38,797 bases of DNA, from NCBI GenBank assembly GCA_021324675.1, contig JAJPIR010000099.1, positions 1-38,797 on the forward strand, given 5' to 3'. Origin of the DNA: Actinomycetota bacterium. Lineage in GTDB: Bacteria > Actinomycetota > Actinomycetes > Mycobacteriales > Pseudonocardiaceae. The notes under the pieces are model-generated. The model had not been told where the DNA came from, did not search any database, and was given only the letters and a program-made list of their open reading frames with translations. A program made the position numbers and the translations under genes. Shown piece by piece: positions 17,075-24,132 of this stretch (positions are counted from its first letter, which is position 1; each line of letters starts with the position of its first letter).

Positions 17075-17569
17075 TTAAGACAGCTCCGGTGGTGCGCCTG
17101 GCTTCACCGGAGTAGCCGATCTGGCGGGATTGGTTTGTGGCGGCGGCGGTACCGGGGGCAATGCTGGCGCCGGAGCGACTCGGCGATGGGGCAATGTTTT
17201 CGCATTGAGCAGTTTCCGGGGAGCCGGTGCTGGCTGAGGGGCAGTGATCTGAGGCGCCGGCGCAGCAAGGGCTGGGGTGACGGGAATTGTGGCCACCTGC
17301 GGTGCGGTTGCCAGCTGCGGTGGGTGAGAGGCCGACCCGACCAGTGCGTTGGCAGGGTCGCCAGTGGTAACCGGGTCGGGATGAGGCACCACGTTCGGAC
17401 TGGGTATTTCACCCGCGCCAGCACGAACGCTTGCGGTGGGTATCGCGACGGTTGTTCTCTGGTCTTGCTGTTGATGAATGACCAGGATAGTCAAGACGCC
17501 GACGAGAGTTGCGGCGCTTCCTGTAACACCTATCAGAAACCTGTTGGACTGTACCCAGAAAGAATTCAT
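17075..17569 (-). CDS. Membrane-anchored Pro/Ala-rich protein, unknown function
   Basis: A 164-residue protein with a short cytoplasmic N-terminus and one membrane segment (RFLIGVTGSAATLVGVLTIL). A long low-complexity tail follows, rich in Pro, Ala and Thr (for example APAPQITAPQPAPAPRKLLN and PALPPVPPPPQTNPARSATP). The tail should lie outside the cell, perhaps spanning the wall. ATG 17569 is chosen because a GGGGGA Shine-Dalgarno-like run precedes it and it begins directly before the hydrophobic segment; the frame stays open further upstream. No enzymatic domain is visible. A perfect hairpin follows the stop. Confidence 0.6.
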   Translation of the reverse strand: MNSFWVQSNRFLIGVTGSAATLVGVLTILVIHQQQDQRTTVAIPTASVRAGAGEIPSPNVVPHPDPVTTGDPANALVGSASHPPQLATAPQVATIPVTPALAAPAPQITAPQPAPAPRKLLNAKTLPHRRVAPAPALPPVPPPPQTNPARSATPVKPGAPPELS

Positions 17570-18068
17570 CGATCCCCCGGCCTGACCTCCGTGGAAAACT
17601 AATCGAAAATGCAATTCGGCGGATTCGATTGCGGAGATGCGCGAGGACCCAGCCCTGCGGCCCAAGTTAATCTCGTTAATCTCGTGTCCTCGATGAGAAA
17701 CGGGGCAGCCCAGCTGCCACGCAAATGCCCGACCCCTCTCCGTTGTGCTGCCCCGACCGCGCGTTCCAGGATAAGTTGCCGTTGAGTCGGAAGACAACCT
17801 TGGAACACCTATAGGATGAACCATCGGCGCAGGGGGATCACTCGGACTGCCCCAAGGGCAAGCTTCTTGCCGCAGACTGAAGGCGCTCCGCGAGCACTTG
17901 GCTTGTTGGGCAGCTTTAGGCCGTGTGTAAGCTGCGATAATCCTGTGAGCGACGGTGAGCAAGATTATTGATCTTCACGGCACGGCCCCGCTGCGTGAGA
18001 CGCCCGATATCAGAACAATTTCAGGTGGGCCTTCGAAGACGCTCACTCCCCGGTGCTCGGGAGATCGA
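17570..18068. other. Gene-free stretch
   Basis: About 500 bases between two minus-strand genes of unknown function. It must contain the promoter of the Pro-rich protein gene, but no clear promoter elements or hairpins stand out. Frames across it give no family-like sequence. Confidence 0.45.
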
Positions 18069-18698
18069 TCATGGCAAGTGATGCTGCCACGCCTGCGATA
18101 CGTGTTTCGACGGTGTTTCTGCCATCCGGGCGGTGAGGCGTGCGGCGCGATGGCCGGCGCGTCCTGGCGGGGGAAGCTGCATGGTCAACGGACGTTGCTC
18201 AGCGCGAGGGATCTGCAAGCCGGGTGGTGCGAGATAGGGATTGGTGGGAGCGTGGGGATGATCAGGAGGGAGCAAGTTGAGTAATGCCCGCAGCGCCGGC
18301 TCTGGCGGGCCCTCATATGCCCATACCACGACCGGTGGGGCAAACACGTCAACCCGGTCGTCCTTGGGGTCGGGAACCCGGGCGGTGATGATGCGGTCGA
18401 AGCGCCGGATGGTGAGCAAATCCAGGTAACCATCCCAGGAGTAGGACGCGACCAGAGCACGCGGTTCGTCCCGCGGACCGCAGCAATACAGGATGAAGCC
18501 GTCGGCGACCACATCCTGCAGCAGCCGTTCCACCTTGGTGGGCAGGACCACCTCGCCGCTGACACCCAACGCAGATGCCGCGACGATCCTCGACCGCCGA
18601 CCATCCTCGATCATGCCCGGGTCATGGCGGGCCCGCTCGGCCGTCGGTGAGTGCCGAGCGTGGAGGATCTTTCTCGCCTGTGTGCGTAAAGACCCCAC
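18069..18698 (-). CDS. Conserved actinobacterial protein of unknown function
   Basis: A 209-residue soluble protein. The central block looks like a real conserved domain: VERLLQDVVADGFILYCCGP, then RDEPRALVASYSWDGYLDLL, TIRRFDRIITARVP and VDVFAPPVVVWAYEGPPEPA. I recall similar sequences as hypothetical proteins in Pseudonocardiales and relatives, without known function. The C-terminus is Pro/His/Arg-rich and probably disordered. GTG 18698 has GGGAG seven bases upstream; an inner ATG at 18614 is an alternative, since the first 28 residues are very basic. It has no operon partner. Confidence 0.6.
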   Translation of the reverse strand: MGSLRTQARKILHARHSPTAERARHDPGMIEDGRRSRIVAASALGVSGEVVLPTKVERLLQDVVADGFILYCCGPRDEPRALVASYSWDGYLDLLTIRRFDRIITARVPDPKDDRVDVFAPPVVVWAYEGPPEPALRALLNLLPPDHPHAPTNPYLAPPGLQIPRAEQRPLTMQLPPPGRAGHRAARLTARMAETPSKHVSQAWQHHLP

Positions 18699-19589
18699 GA
18701 TGCATCTCCCTACGCCGGATAGTTGGTTGGACGGTGGAGTAGTTACCGTTCCAGTAATCTGACGCTACCGCAAGTGGAATTGCCAGTTAATAAGATATCC
18801 GCTAGCCGTCGTGTACCGATGCACGAACTAATGAGGGGCGCCTATCTTGACTTGCCGGTTTGCGTGTTATGACCGCTTTGACGCCATGTTGGCTAATCGC
18901 CCTTTAGGAAGGGTCTGCATGTGGCTGCACGGGTGGGGCACGGCACTGGCGTGCCGTCGCTTGCCGAACACCAATCCGTGTCCTGGGATCGAGCGAAGGA
19001 AGGAGCGCCAGGTGTCAAAGGCGTCAGGGTTTTGCTGCGGGTAACGTCATCGACCTTCATTTTGTCGGCTCGAGCGGCTAACTGAGTAAAAAGGTGCGCA
19101 CCCGCTTCGCTGGTCGGCGAATGAAGGAAGTCTACTTGTCGTCCACTAAATGGTGCGAGGTCCCTGCTGCGGTGCTGAGATTTTTTGTCCCTCGTGTTTT
19201 AGATCAATGGGTTCGAGGTGTGCCTGGCACGCCGCTTGGCACCACAGGCAACGGCATCCCATCCGGTAACCGGCGAGTGTCCCATGTGGCGCATTAATGA
19301 TGCTACGCCGACCTAGCTCTGCCACTGTCGGACTCCTCTTGAACGTAAACCGACACACCAGACGTACGGTCGCAGAGGCTGCCTGCACATGCAAGTGCAG
19401 GTGCGGATCCGGCGACTTATATCACCTGAGCGAGCAGTACGGTATCGATGCATGTACTCTTGCAATTTATCGGCGCTATGACCAGGCGAAATAGCCAGAG
19501 TTGTTTACAGCGTGATGTTCGCCTCGTGCGGTCGAGAGGATTACGCACGTTCGATGCACCGGTATGCAGGTCAGCCCGCTGTACTTGGA
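18699..19589. other. Gene-poor stretch
   Basis: About 890 bases without a confident gene. It contains a possible short Cys-rich protein or remnant on the minus strand (19146-19394) and small hairpins such as ACGGCA/TGCCGT (18940-18957). It leads into the aldo/keto reductase remnant. Confidence 0.45.
19146..19394 (-). CDS. Small Cys-containing protein or remnant (HGTxxGYxxGCRC motif)
   Basis: An 82-codon frame contains INAPHGTLAGYRMGCRCLWC followed by QAACQAH. The pattern HGTxxGYxxGCRCxxCxxA is one I recognise from small, often phage- or plasmid-associated actinomycete proteins, where Cys and His probably bind zinc. The first 33 or so residues (MHVQAASATVRLVCRFTF...) do not look conserved, and there is no good ribosome binding site. 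It may be a decayed gene or a start further in. Low confidence. Confidence 0.3.
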   Translation of the reverse strand: MHVQAASATVRLVCRFTFKRSPTVAELGRRSIINAPHGTLAGYRMGCRCLWCQAACQAHLEPIDLKHEGQKISAPQQGPRTI

Positions 19590-19810
19590 CGATGATGTTC
19601 CGTGCGTGGGACGAACCGGATCACGACGCCTCTATGGCATCCATCTCTTGCGCTGAATGCCGGAATAACTTCATCGACACCGCCGATGTGTACCCCAGGG
19701 CGAGTCGGAGGTCATTGCCGGCAAGCGTGGAGAACCGCCTGCGCCGCCTCGGCACACCGATGGATGGATCTTTACCAGGTGCACCGGCCGGATCCGGACA
19801 CGTGGTGAAG
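19590..19810 (+). pseudogene. Aldo/keto reductase remnant with frameshifts and internal deletion
   Basis: Pieces of an aldo/keto reductase appear in order but in different frames: MMFRAWDEPDHDASMASISC, then CRNNFIDTADVYPRASRR (the family's 'NFIDTADVY' with the catalytic Asp and Tyr), and then ENRLRRLGT followed in another frame by MDLYQVHRPDPDTW. In an intact enzyme about 50 residues, including the catalytic Lys, lie between 'TADVY...' and 'SLRRLGTD'; here they are gone. Nothing of the C-terminal barrel follows. It cannot be functional. Confidence 0.72.
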
Positions 19811-19881
19811 CGTCGCACGAGCTGACGCCCGCGGTTCGGCTGCCCTGTTTGGTGCGAGATACGGACGGGTATGGCGCTGGC

Positions 19882-20082
19882 ATGGCTGACACGTCCCTGG
19901 GCTCACCTGAGAAGGACCCTCAAGACTGGGTCACCGGTGACGAGCCGATGACTGGACCGCAGCGTAGCTACCTCGAGACGCTGGCTCGAGAGGCCGGGGA
20001 GGACGTCCCAGCGGATCTGACCAAGGCTCAAGCGTCTGAGCTCATCGACCGGTTGCAAGGCAAGACTGGACGCGGGCGCTAA
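19882..20082 (+). CDS. DUF3072 family small protein
   Basis: A 66-residue acidic protein matching the DUF3072 core: EKDPQDWVTGDEPMTGPQRS, YLETLAREAGEDVPADL and TKAQASELIDRLQGKTGRG. The 'AQASELIDRLQ' end resembles the C-terminal helix of SAP-like or BRCT-adjacent small domains, and DUF3072 proteins are widespread in bacteria with unknown function. ATG 19882 gives a family-like N-terminus (MADTSLGSPEKDP); the frame is open from 19849, and the ribosome binding site is weak for both. The cupin gene follows about 86 bases downstream on the same strand. Confidence 0.8.
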   Translation: MADTSLGSPEKDPQDWVTGDEPMTGPQRSYLETLAREAGEDVPADLTKAQASELIDRLQGKTGRGR

Positions 20083-20168
20083 GCGCCCAGTGCTCGGCTT
20101 GTTGTGTTGCGGTGGCGGTCGTTCCGGGGAACCTGCGCCCCGGCGAAGTGAAGTCCTATGCTGCTGGG

Positions 20169-20435
20169 ATGAGACGCGAGGAGATAAAGAAAGCATTTGC
20201 GGACGAGGGATTGTCACCCCACTCGTGGAGCAATAGTGCGAACTACTCCTACCATGAACATTCGCATGATTACGACAAGGTCCTGTACTGCGTGAAAGGG
20301 GAAGTGACGTTCCATCTGAAGGATGGCGACGTCGTGCTCCATCCTGGCCGGCGCGTCGATATTCCGGCTGGCGCTCCACATGCAGCAACGGTCGGACCAA
20401 ACGGCGTGGAATGTATGGAGGCGGCTGTCCGCTAG
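20169..20435 (+). CDS. Small cupin-domain protein
   Basis: A single-domain cupin of about 88 residues. The first motif is NYSYHEHSHDYDKVLYCVKG, with HxH and an acidic residue (Asp in place of the usual Glu). The second motif is HPGRRVDIPAGAPHAATVGP, with the distal His. This is a metal-binding beta-barrel likely to bind a small ligand or act as an isomerase or oxygenase-like enzyme; the substrate is unknown. ATG 20169 is preferred because the sequence before it (from GTG 20112) is not family-like, although no strong ribosome binding site distinguishes them. It converges with the triosephosphate-isomerase-like gene. Confidence 0.75.
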   Translation: MRREEIKKAFADEGLSPHSWSNSANYSYHEHSHDYDKVLYCVKGEVTFHLKDGDVVLHPGRRVDIPAGAPHAATVGPNGVECMEAAVR

Positions 20436-20483
20436 GGATGAATGCAGTGATGCACCGGAACACAGTTGCCGTAGCCTCCGCGG

Positions 20484-21227
20484 TTAGCGGCAGCAGGTTA
20501 TCCGGTCGATCATCGCCAAGAAACCCTGAGGATTGAGGCTGGCTCGGGTCGCGCCTACGCCGTCGAGCGCGTCAAGCCGGCAGAACTGCTTGATGTTCTC
20601 CTTCGTCACCGTCCCGCCGTAGAGAACCTGGGGGCCGACCATCCCAAGCTGGCGCAGCAAGTCCTTGATCGCTATGGCCATCTCCCGGACGTAGTCGGCA
20701 TCGGCGGCACGGTCCGCGCCGATCGCCCAGGCAGGTTCGTAGACAACGAGCACAAGCTGCCGGCGGACGTCGATGCACGAAATGCCCTGTCTCAACCGAT
20801 GCTCGGTCTGCAGGCGCGCACCGGCTCCGGGCTTGTCCTCCCCGACGAACAGGATGGGAGTCAGACCTGCCCTAGCAACTGCTGCGACCTTGCGGGCGAT
20901 CTGCTCGTCCGACTCGCCGGCGGCGCGTCGCTCGCTGTGCCCGACGAGCACGTACCGTGCCAGTCCGGTCAGCATGGACGGTGAAATCTCCCCGGTGTAC
21001 GGGCCTTCCTTCTCCCAGTGGCAGTTTTGTGCACCGAGGCGCACGAGGTGCTCGTCAGCCACCGCCCGCAGGGCCATCAGCGACACAAATGGCGGGCAGA
21101 CGATCACGCTGGGCAGTTGCTGCCCTCGGGCCACTCGCTCCCGCAGCCCTTGCTGTATCTCCTCGACCAGGGCGACTGCCTGCTCGACGGTGGTGTGCAT
21201 CTTCCAGTTGGCGAGCAAGTACTTCAC
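20484..21227 (-). CDS. Triosephosphate isomerase family enzyme
   Basis: A 247-residue (beta/alpha)8 isomerase with all catalytic residues: Asn7 and Lys9 in LLANWKMH, His97 in YVLVGHSERR, Glu164 in VVYEPAWAIG, and the phosphate-binding VLYGGTVTKENI. Overall the sequence departs from house-keeping TpiA (short loops, unusual C-terminus FLAMIDRITCCR). That, and its position 58 bases after a Gfo/Idh/MocA dehydrogenase gene on the same strand, suggests a paralogue working on another sugar or tetrose phosphate, as TIM paralogues do in erythritol catabolism. That substrate is inference. GTG 21227 starts the conserved N-terminus; GGGAAG lies upstream. Confidence 0.88.
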   Translation of the reverse strand: MKYLLANWKMHTTVEQAVALVEEIQQGLRERVARGQQLPSVIVCPPFVSLMALRAVADEHLVRLGAQNCHWEKEGPYTGEISPSMLTGLARYVLVGHSERRAAGESDEQIARKVAAVARAGLTPILFVGEDKPGAGARLQTEHRLRQGISCIDVRRQLVLVVYEPAWAIGADRAADADYVREMAIAIKDLLRQLGMVGPQVLYGGTVTKENIKQFCRLDALDGVGATRASLNPQGFLAMIDRITCCR

Positions 21228-21285
21228 GATCTTCCCGGGCCCAGGTCCGCGAGACAGCGCTCGCTGGTGCCCACGCTCGCAGCCG

Positions 21286-22326
21286 CTAGGACGTGACTGG
21301 CTCGGGCCTTACCCATCGACGCTCAATGTCAGCCGTCCGAAGGGCATCGAAAACGGCCTGTACACGCAACCCCTCCTCCAGCGATGGCTCGGGCGCTGCC
21401 CCATTCCGGATCGCCGCCCAGAAGTTTCGGGCCACCCGCGTGAAGGCCTCGGTCGAGCTGCCGTCAAGCGGACCTTCACTGCGCAGCTCCTCACCGGTGC
21501 GCCCTGACCAGACCCGCTGGTCATCGTCGAGCTGTACGGTTCCCTCGTCTCCGTAGATCTCGATGACGTCGCCACGTCCGTGCCGGGCGGTAGCCACCAG
21601 GGTCACCACCCCGAGCCCCCCGCCGCGGAACCTCAGGAGCAGCGCGTAGGAGTCCTCGGCCGTTACCCGCCATAGCTCCCCGTCCTCGGTCCTACGGACG
21701 GGCACGCCGACCTCAGTGGCGGCGGCCACGGCCTCAACATCAGGGAAGATCTCCAGCAGGAGATCGAGGTCGTGCACCCCGTATCCCTGGAGCCGTCCAC
21801 CGCCGAGCCGGGCATCATGCACCCAGGTGTAGGGACGTGAGTCCGGGTCGGCATGATCCGAGGAGACGAGTGAAACTGATGCCATGCGGGGTCGTCCCAC
21901 GATTTCCCGTGCGCGTTCGATGACCCGCTGGCGGGTCTGCTGCATCCGTCGCCCGTAATTGACCACGCCGACCACCCCGGCCGTCCGGATGGCAGCCACG
22001 ATGTGGCGAGCATCCTCGAGGCTGTCGGCCAAAGGCTTCTCGCACATCACATGCAGTCCCCGCGCAGCCGCGGCGACGGCGAACTGGATGTGCGTCGTCA
22101 CGGGGGTGGCGATGTGCACAGCCTCGAGCCCCGGCACCGATAGCAGCTCATCGAAATCGGCGGTACCGAGACCTATGCCCGCCTTCTCAGCCAGCTCCCG
22201 GGCTCGCTGCGGCTGCCGCGACCACACGGCCACGGGTTCGAATTCCGCCAGCTTGGCGTAGACGGGCAGGGCCACCTTCCTCCCGTAGCCGCTGCCGACG
22301 ATAGCGATCTTGATCGGTTCGTCCAT
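21286..22326 (-). CDS. Gfo/Idh/MocA family NAD(P)-dependent oxidoreductase
   Basis: A 346-residue sugar or polyol dehydrogenase. The N-terminal Rossmann fold has the GxGxxG-like IAIVGSGYGRKVALPVYAKL, followed by VHIATPVTTHIQFAVAAAAR and the family-defining CEKPLADS, with the lysine that contacts cofactor and substrate. The C-terminal alpha/beta domain includes RLGGGRLQGYGVHDLDLLLE, with the usual Gly-x-x-Asp/His catalytic region, and EIYGDEGTVQLDDD. ATG 22326 has GGAGGGG just upstream. It is followed by the TIM-like gene with a 58-base gap, so the two are probably co-transcribed. The substrate is not determinable from the sequence. Confidence 0.92.
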   Translation of the reverse strand: MDEPIKIAIVGSGYGRKVALPVYAKLAEFEPVAVWSRQPQRARELAEKAGIGLGTADFDELLSVPGLEAVHIATPVTTHIQFAVAAAARGLHVMCEKPLADSLEDARHIVAAIRTAGVVGVVNYGRRMQQTRQRVIERAREIVGRPRMASVSLVSSDHADPDSRPYTWVHDARLGGGRLQGYGVHDLDLLLEIFPDVEAVAAATEVGVPVRRTEDGELWRVTAEDSYALLLRFRGGGLGVVTLVATARHGRGDVIEIYGDEGTVQLDDDQRVWSGRTGEELRSEGPLDGSSTEAFTRVARNFWAAIRNGAAPEPSLEEGLRVQAVFDALRTADIERRWVRPEPVTS

Positions 22327-22437
22327 GACAGACCCCTCCGGTGCAGGAAGCTACCGCACGGCTGAACCCGTCGCATCAAGGCCGGTTTCTGCCGGAACAC
22401 AAACCGCCACCGGAGTTAATCGCAGGATCACAGGAGT

Positions 22438-22671
22438 CTATCCACCATCGCCGGCGTGAGCACTGCCACCTGTGCCAGCCACACCGTTTCCAGCGCTATT
22501 GATCTGACCGCCCAACGCCTCGGACATCATGCTGAACAACCCGCCGGCGCCGCCGTTGTGGCCCCCATCGCCGCCCCGTGTACCCGCGCTGAACAGCGAC
22601 AAGACCGTACGGGTAGGCAGCAGTTCCGCCTGGAGCCCATCGATCTGGGCAAAACTCAATGCATCAGCCAT
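22438..22671 (-). CDS. Small Gly-rich peptide (possible secreted or modified peptide precursor)
   Basis: A 77-residue peptide with a two-part build. The N-terminal half is MADALSFAQIDGLQAELLPT followed by RTVLSLFSAG. The second half is very rich in Gly, Ala, Ser and Asn (GTRGGDGGHNGGAGGLFSMM, ending GTGGSAHAGDGG). ATG 22671 follows a strong GAGGGGG, so translation is well supported. The leader-like acidic/hydrophobic segment plus a Gly-rich core is reminiscent of peptide precursors (RiPP or bacteriocin-like), but no maturation enzyme or exporter is adjacent. I recognise no named family; cysteines are absent, so lanthipeptide chemistry is excluded. Confidence 0.6.
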   Translation of the reverse strand: MADALSFAQIDGLQAELLPTRTVLSLFSAGTRGGDGGHNGGAGGLFSMMSEALGGQINSAGNGVAGTGGSAHAGDGG

Positions 22672-22690
22672 GTGAAATCCCCCTCACGGC

Positions 22691-22710
22691 GGCCCCCGGA
22701 ATAGGGGGCC
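22691..22710. promoter_or_regulatory. Perfect 7-bp GC hairpin just upstream of the Gly-rich peptide start
   Basis: GGCCCCC (22691-22697) pairs with GGGGGCC (22704-22710) around GGAATA. In the minus-strand transcript it ends a few bases before the GAGGGGG Shine-Dalgarno. It could tune translation or mark an upstream transcript end. Role inferred only. Confidence 0.4.
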
Positions 22711-22939
22711 CACAACGGCGCACCAACCCGATGGTGCTTCCGGTCCGGACCCACTTCTACCATGGCGTCGAGGAGTTTGTCTGACAACGCCCACCCGCCC
22801 CTAAAAATGTACGCGGCGCTACCTAGCTGTGCGACGGATCGTCGACTACGTAGCCGGTAGGGAAGTAGGTAGTTCGACCAGGCTGCTAGCCCACGACTTC
22901 CTTGACGTCACTGCCTTGAGCTGCCCCAGCACTGCTGCT

Positions 22940-23752
22940 TCAGGATGCGTGGCGCATGGTCATGCCGCCCAAGGCAACGGAGTACTCCTTTGCCTGGTCG
23001 TCGTAATGGACGCTGTATGTCGTTGGATAATAGCCGCTTTTCTGGTAGGCCTGCGGTTGTTTAATTTTTTCCTGGACGGCTTGCTTCGTTAGCATCCATT
23101 CGCGTGTCATCATCGGTTCCACAAAGGTGTATACGCCGTCCCATGACCCGTTGATGAGGATCTGTTTGAAGTCATATTTGCCCGGCTTGAGTCCATCGGT
23201 AGCGTCAAGCCAGTGCAGTCCCATGGCTGGCACGGCATTTTCAGCTGGTGAACCAGGGGGAAGGACGTAGTCTCGTGGCATGTACTTTTGATCGGGTAGG
23301 TGCGCGGCCCGTGTTACGAAGTCCGGCTTGGTTGGATCAATCCCGGCTACTGCGTCTGGGTTGACCATATAGAAGTGGATGTCGAAGTGCGGTTTGCTGA
23401 AAAGCTCCACTGGCTGATGCCCGTGGCTATTCCAATTAAGCATAACGTGATCGAACACGGTCGTCGACGCTTGGCGCGGAAAGGCTAGAATCAGCATATG
23501 CGGAGGAACCGCGTCTTCTGCTGGGAGCCCGTCCAGTGATGCCGCCGACATTCGAACGCCGACCTCGGTCGGGTTTCCAGATTCGTCCACCGTTGTGTAA
23601 GCCTTGATCGTGCCGTTTCCGATGCTCTGAGGTGGCCCGAAGAACGTCCCACGTTTATCTTCTTGACCATTACTGCATGCAGCAAGAAATGCCAGGCCGG
23701 CGCACGCGGCAAGGAGTGTTCCCAAGCGGCTCCGCATTCTGCGAGAATGCAT
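22940..23752 (-). CDS. DUF5602-family lipoprotein
   Basis: A 270-residue exported lipoprotein. The N-terminus is a type II signal peptide with lipobox (RLGTLLAACAGLAFLAACSN; the second AAC supplies the lipidated Cys). The mature domain has family-like pieces: VGVRMSAASLDGLPAEDAVP, SHGHQPVELFSKPHFDIHFY, MGLHWLDATDGLKPGKYDFK and ILINGSWDGVYTFVEPMMT. The His-rich strand (FDIHFY, GLHW) recalls the TTHB210-like fold, where histidines may bind a ligand or metal. ATG 23752 has GAGGG six bases upstream. Function in the cell envelope is unknown. Confidence 0.85.
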   Translation of the reverse strand: MHSRRMRSRLGTLLAACAGLAFLAACSNGQEDKRGTFFGPPQSIGNGTIKAYTTVDESGNPTEVGVRMSAASLDGLPAEDAVPPHMLILAFPRQASTTVFDHVMLNWNSHGHQPVELFSKPHFDIHFYMVNPDAVAGIDPTKPDFVTRAAHLPDQKYMPRDYVLPPGSPAENAVPAMGLHWLDATDGLKPGKYDFKQILINGSWDGVYTFVEPMMTREWMLTKQAVQEKIKQPQAYQKSGYYPTTYSVHYDDQAKEYSVALGGMTMRHAS

Positions 23753-24132
23753 AATTCACCCTCACTCGGCAATCAGAATCGGGTAACGCCTGGCCGGCGG
23801 ATCCCCCAGGGATCGGGTTGTGGTCGGTCTATTATGGCCCGGAGATCTATGGTGTGCAACCCTATATTAATCACGAAACAGCTACGTTCCCGCCGATCGG
23901 CTGTACGCTGTCCGTCACATCGTGCGACGACGTGGTCAGGCCGCGCTTGAGGCCGTGGGCGGCCGAGCCTGGCCGATTATTCTTTTCGGCGGGCGTCAAC
24001 AATAGCTGCTGCAACTCGTATGCGTAAGGGGTTAGTCACATACGGCTGCGCAAGTCCAGTCGGTGAGTGACGAAGTTCGTTATCATCCACCTGCTGTGAC
24101 CAATTCGAATTATATTCCGGGGTCGATCGCTT
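23753..24132. other. Gene-free stretch
   Basis: About 380 bases between the lipoprotein gene start and the tricorn gene end, both on the minus strand. No gene or clear hairpin was seen. It should hold the lipoprotein promoter. Confidence 0.45.
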
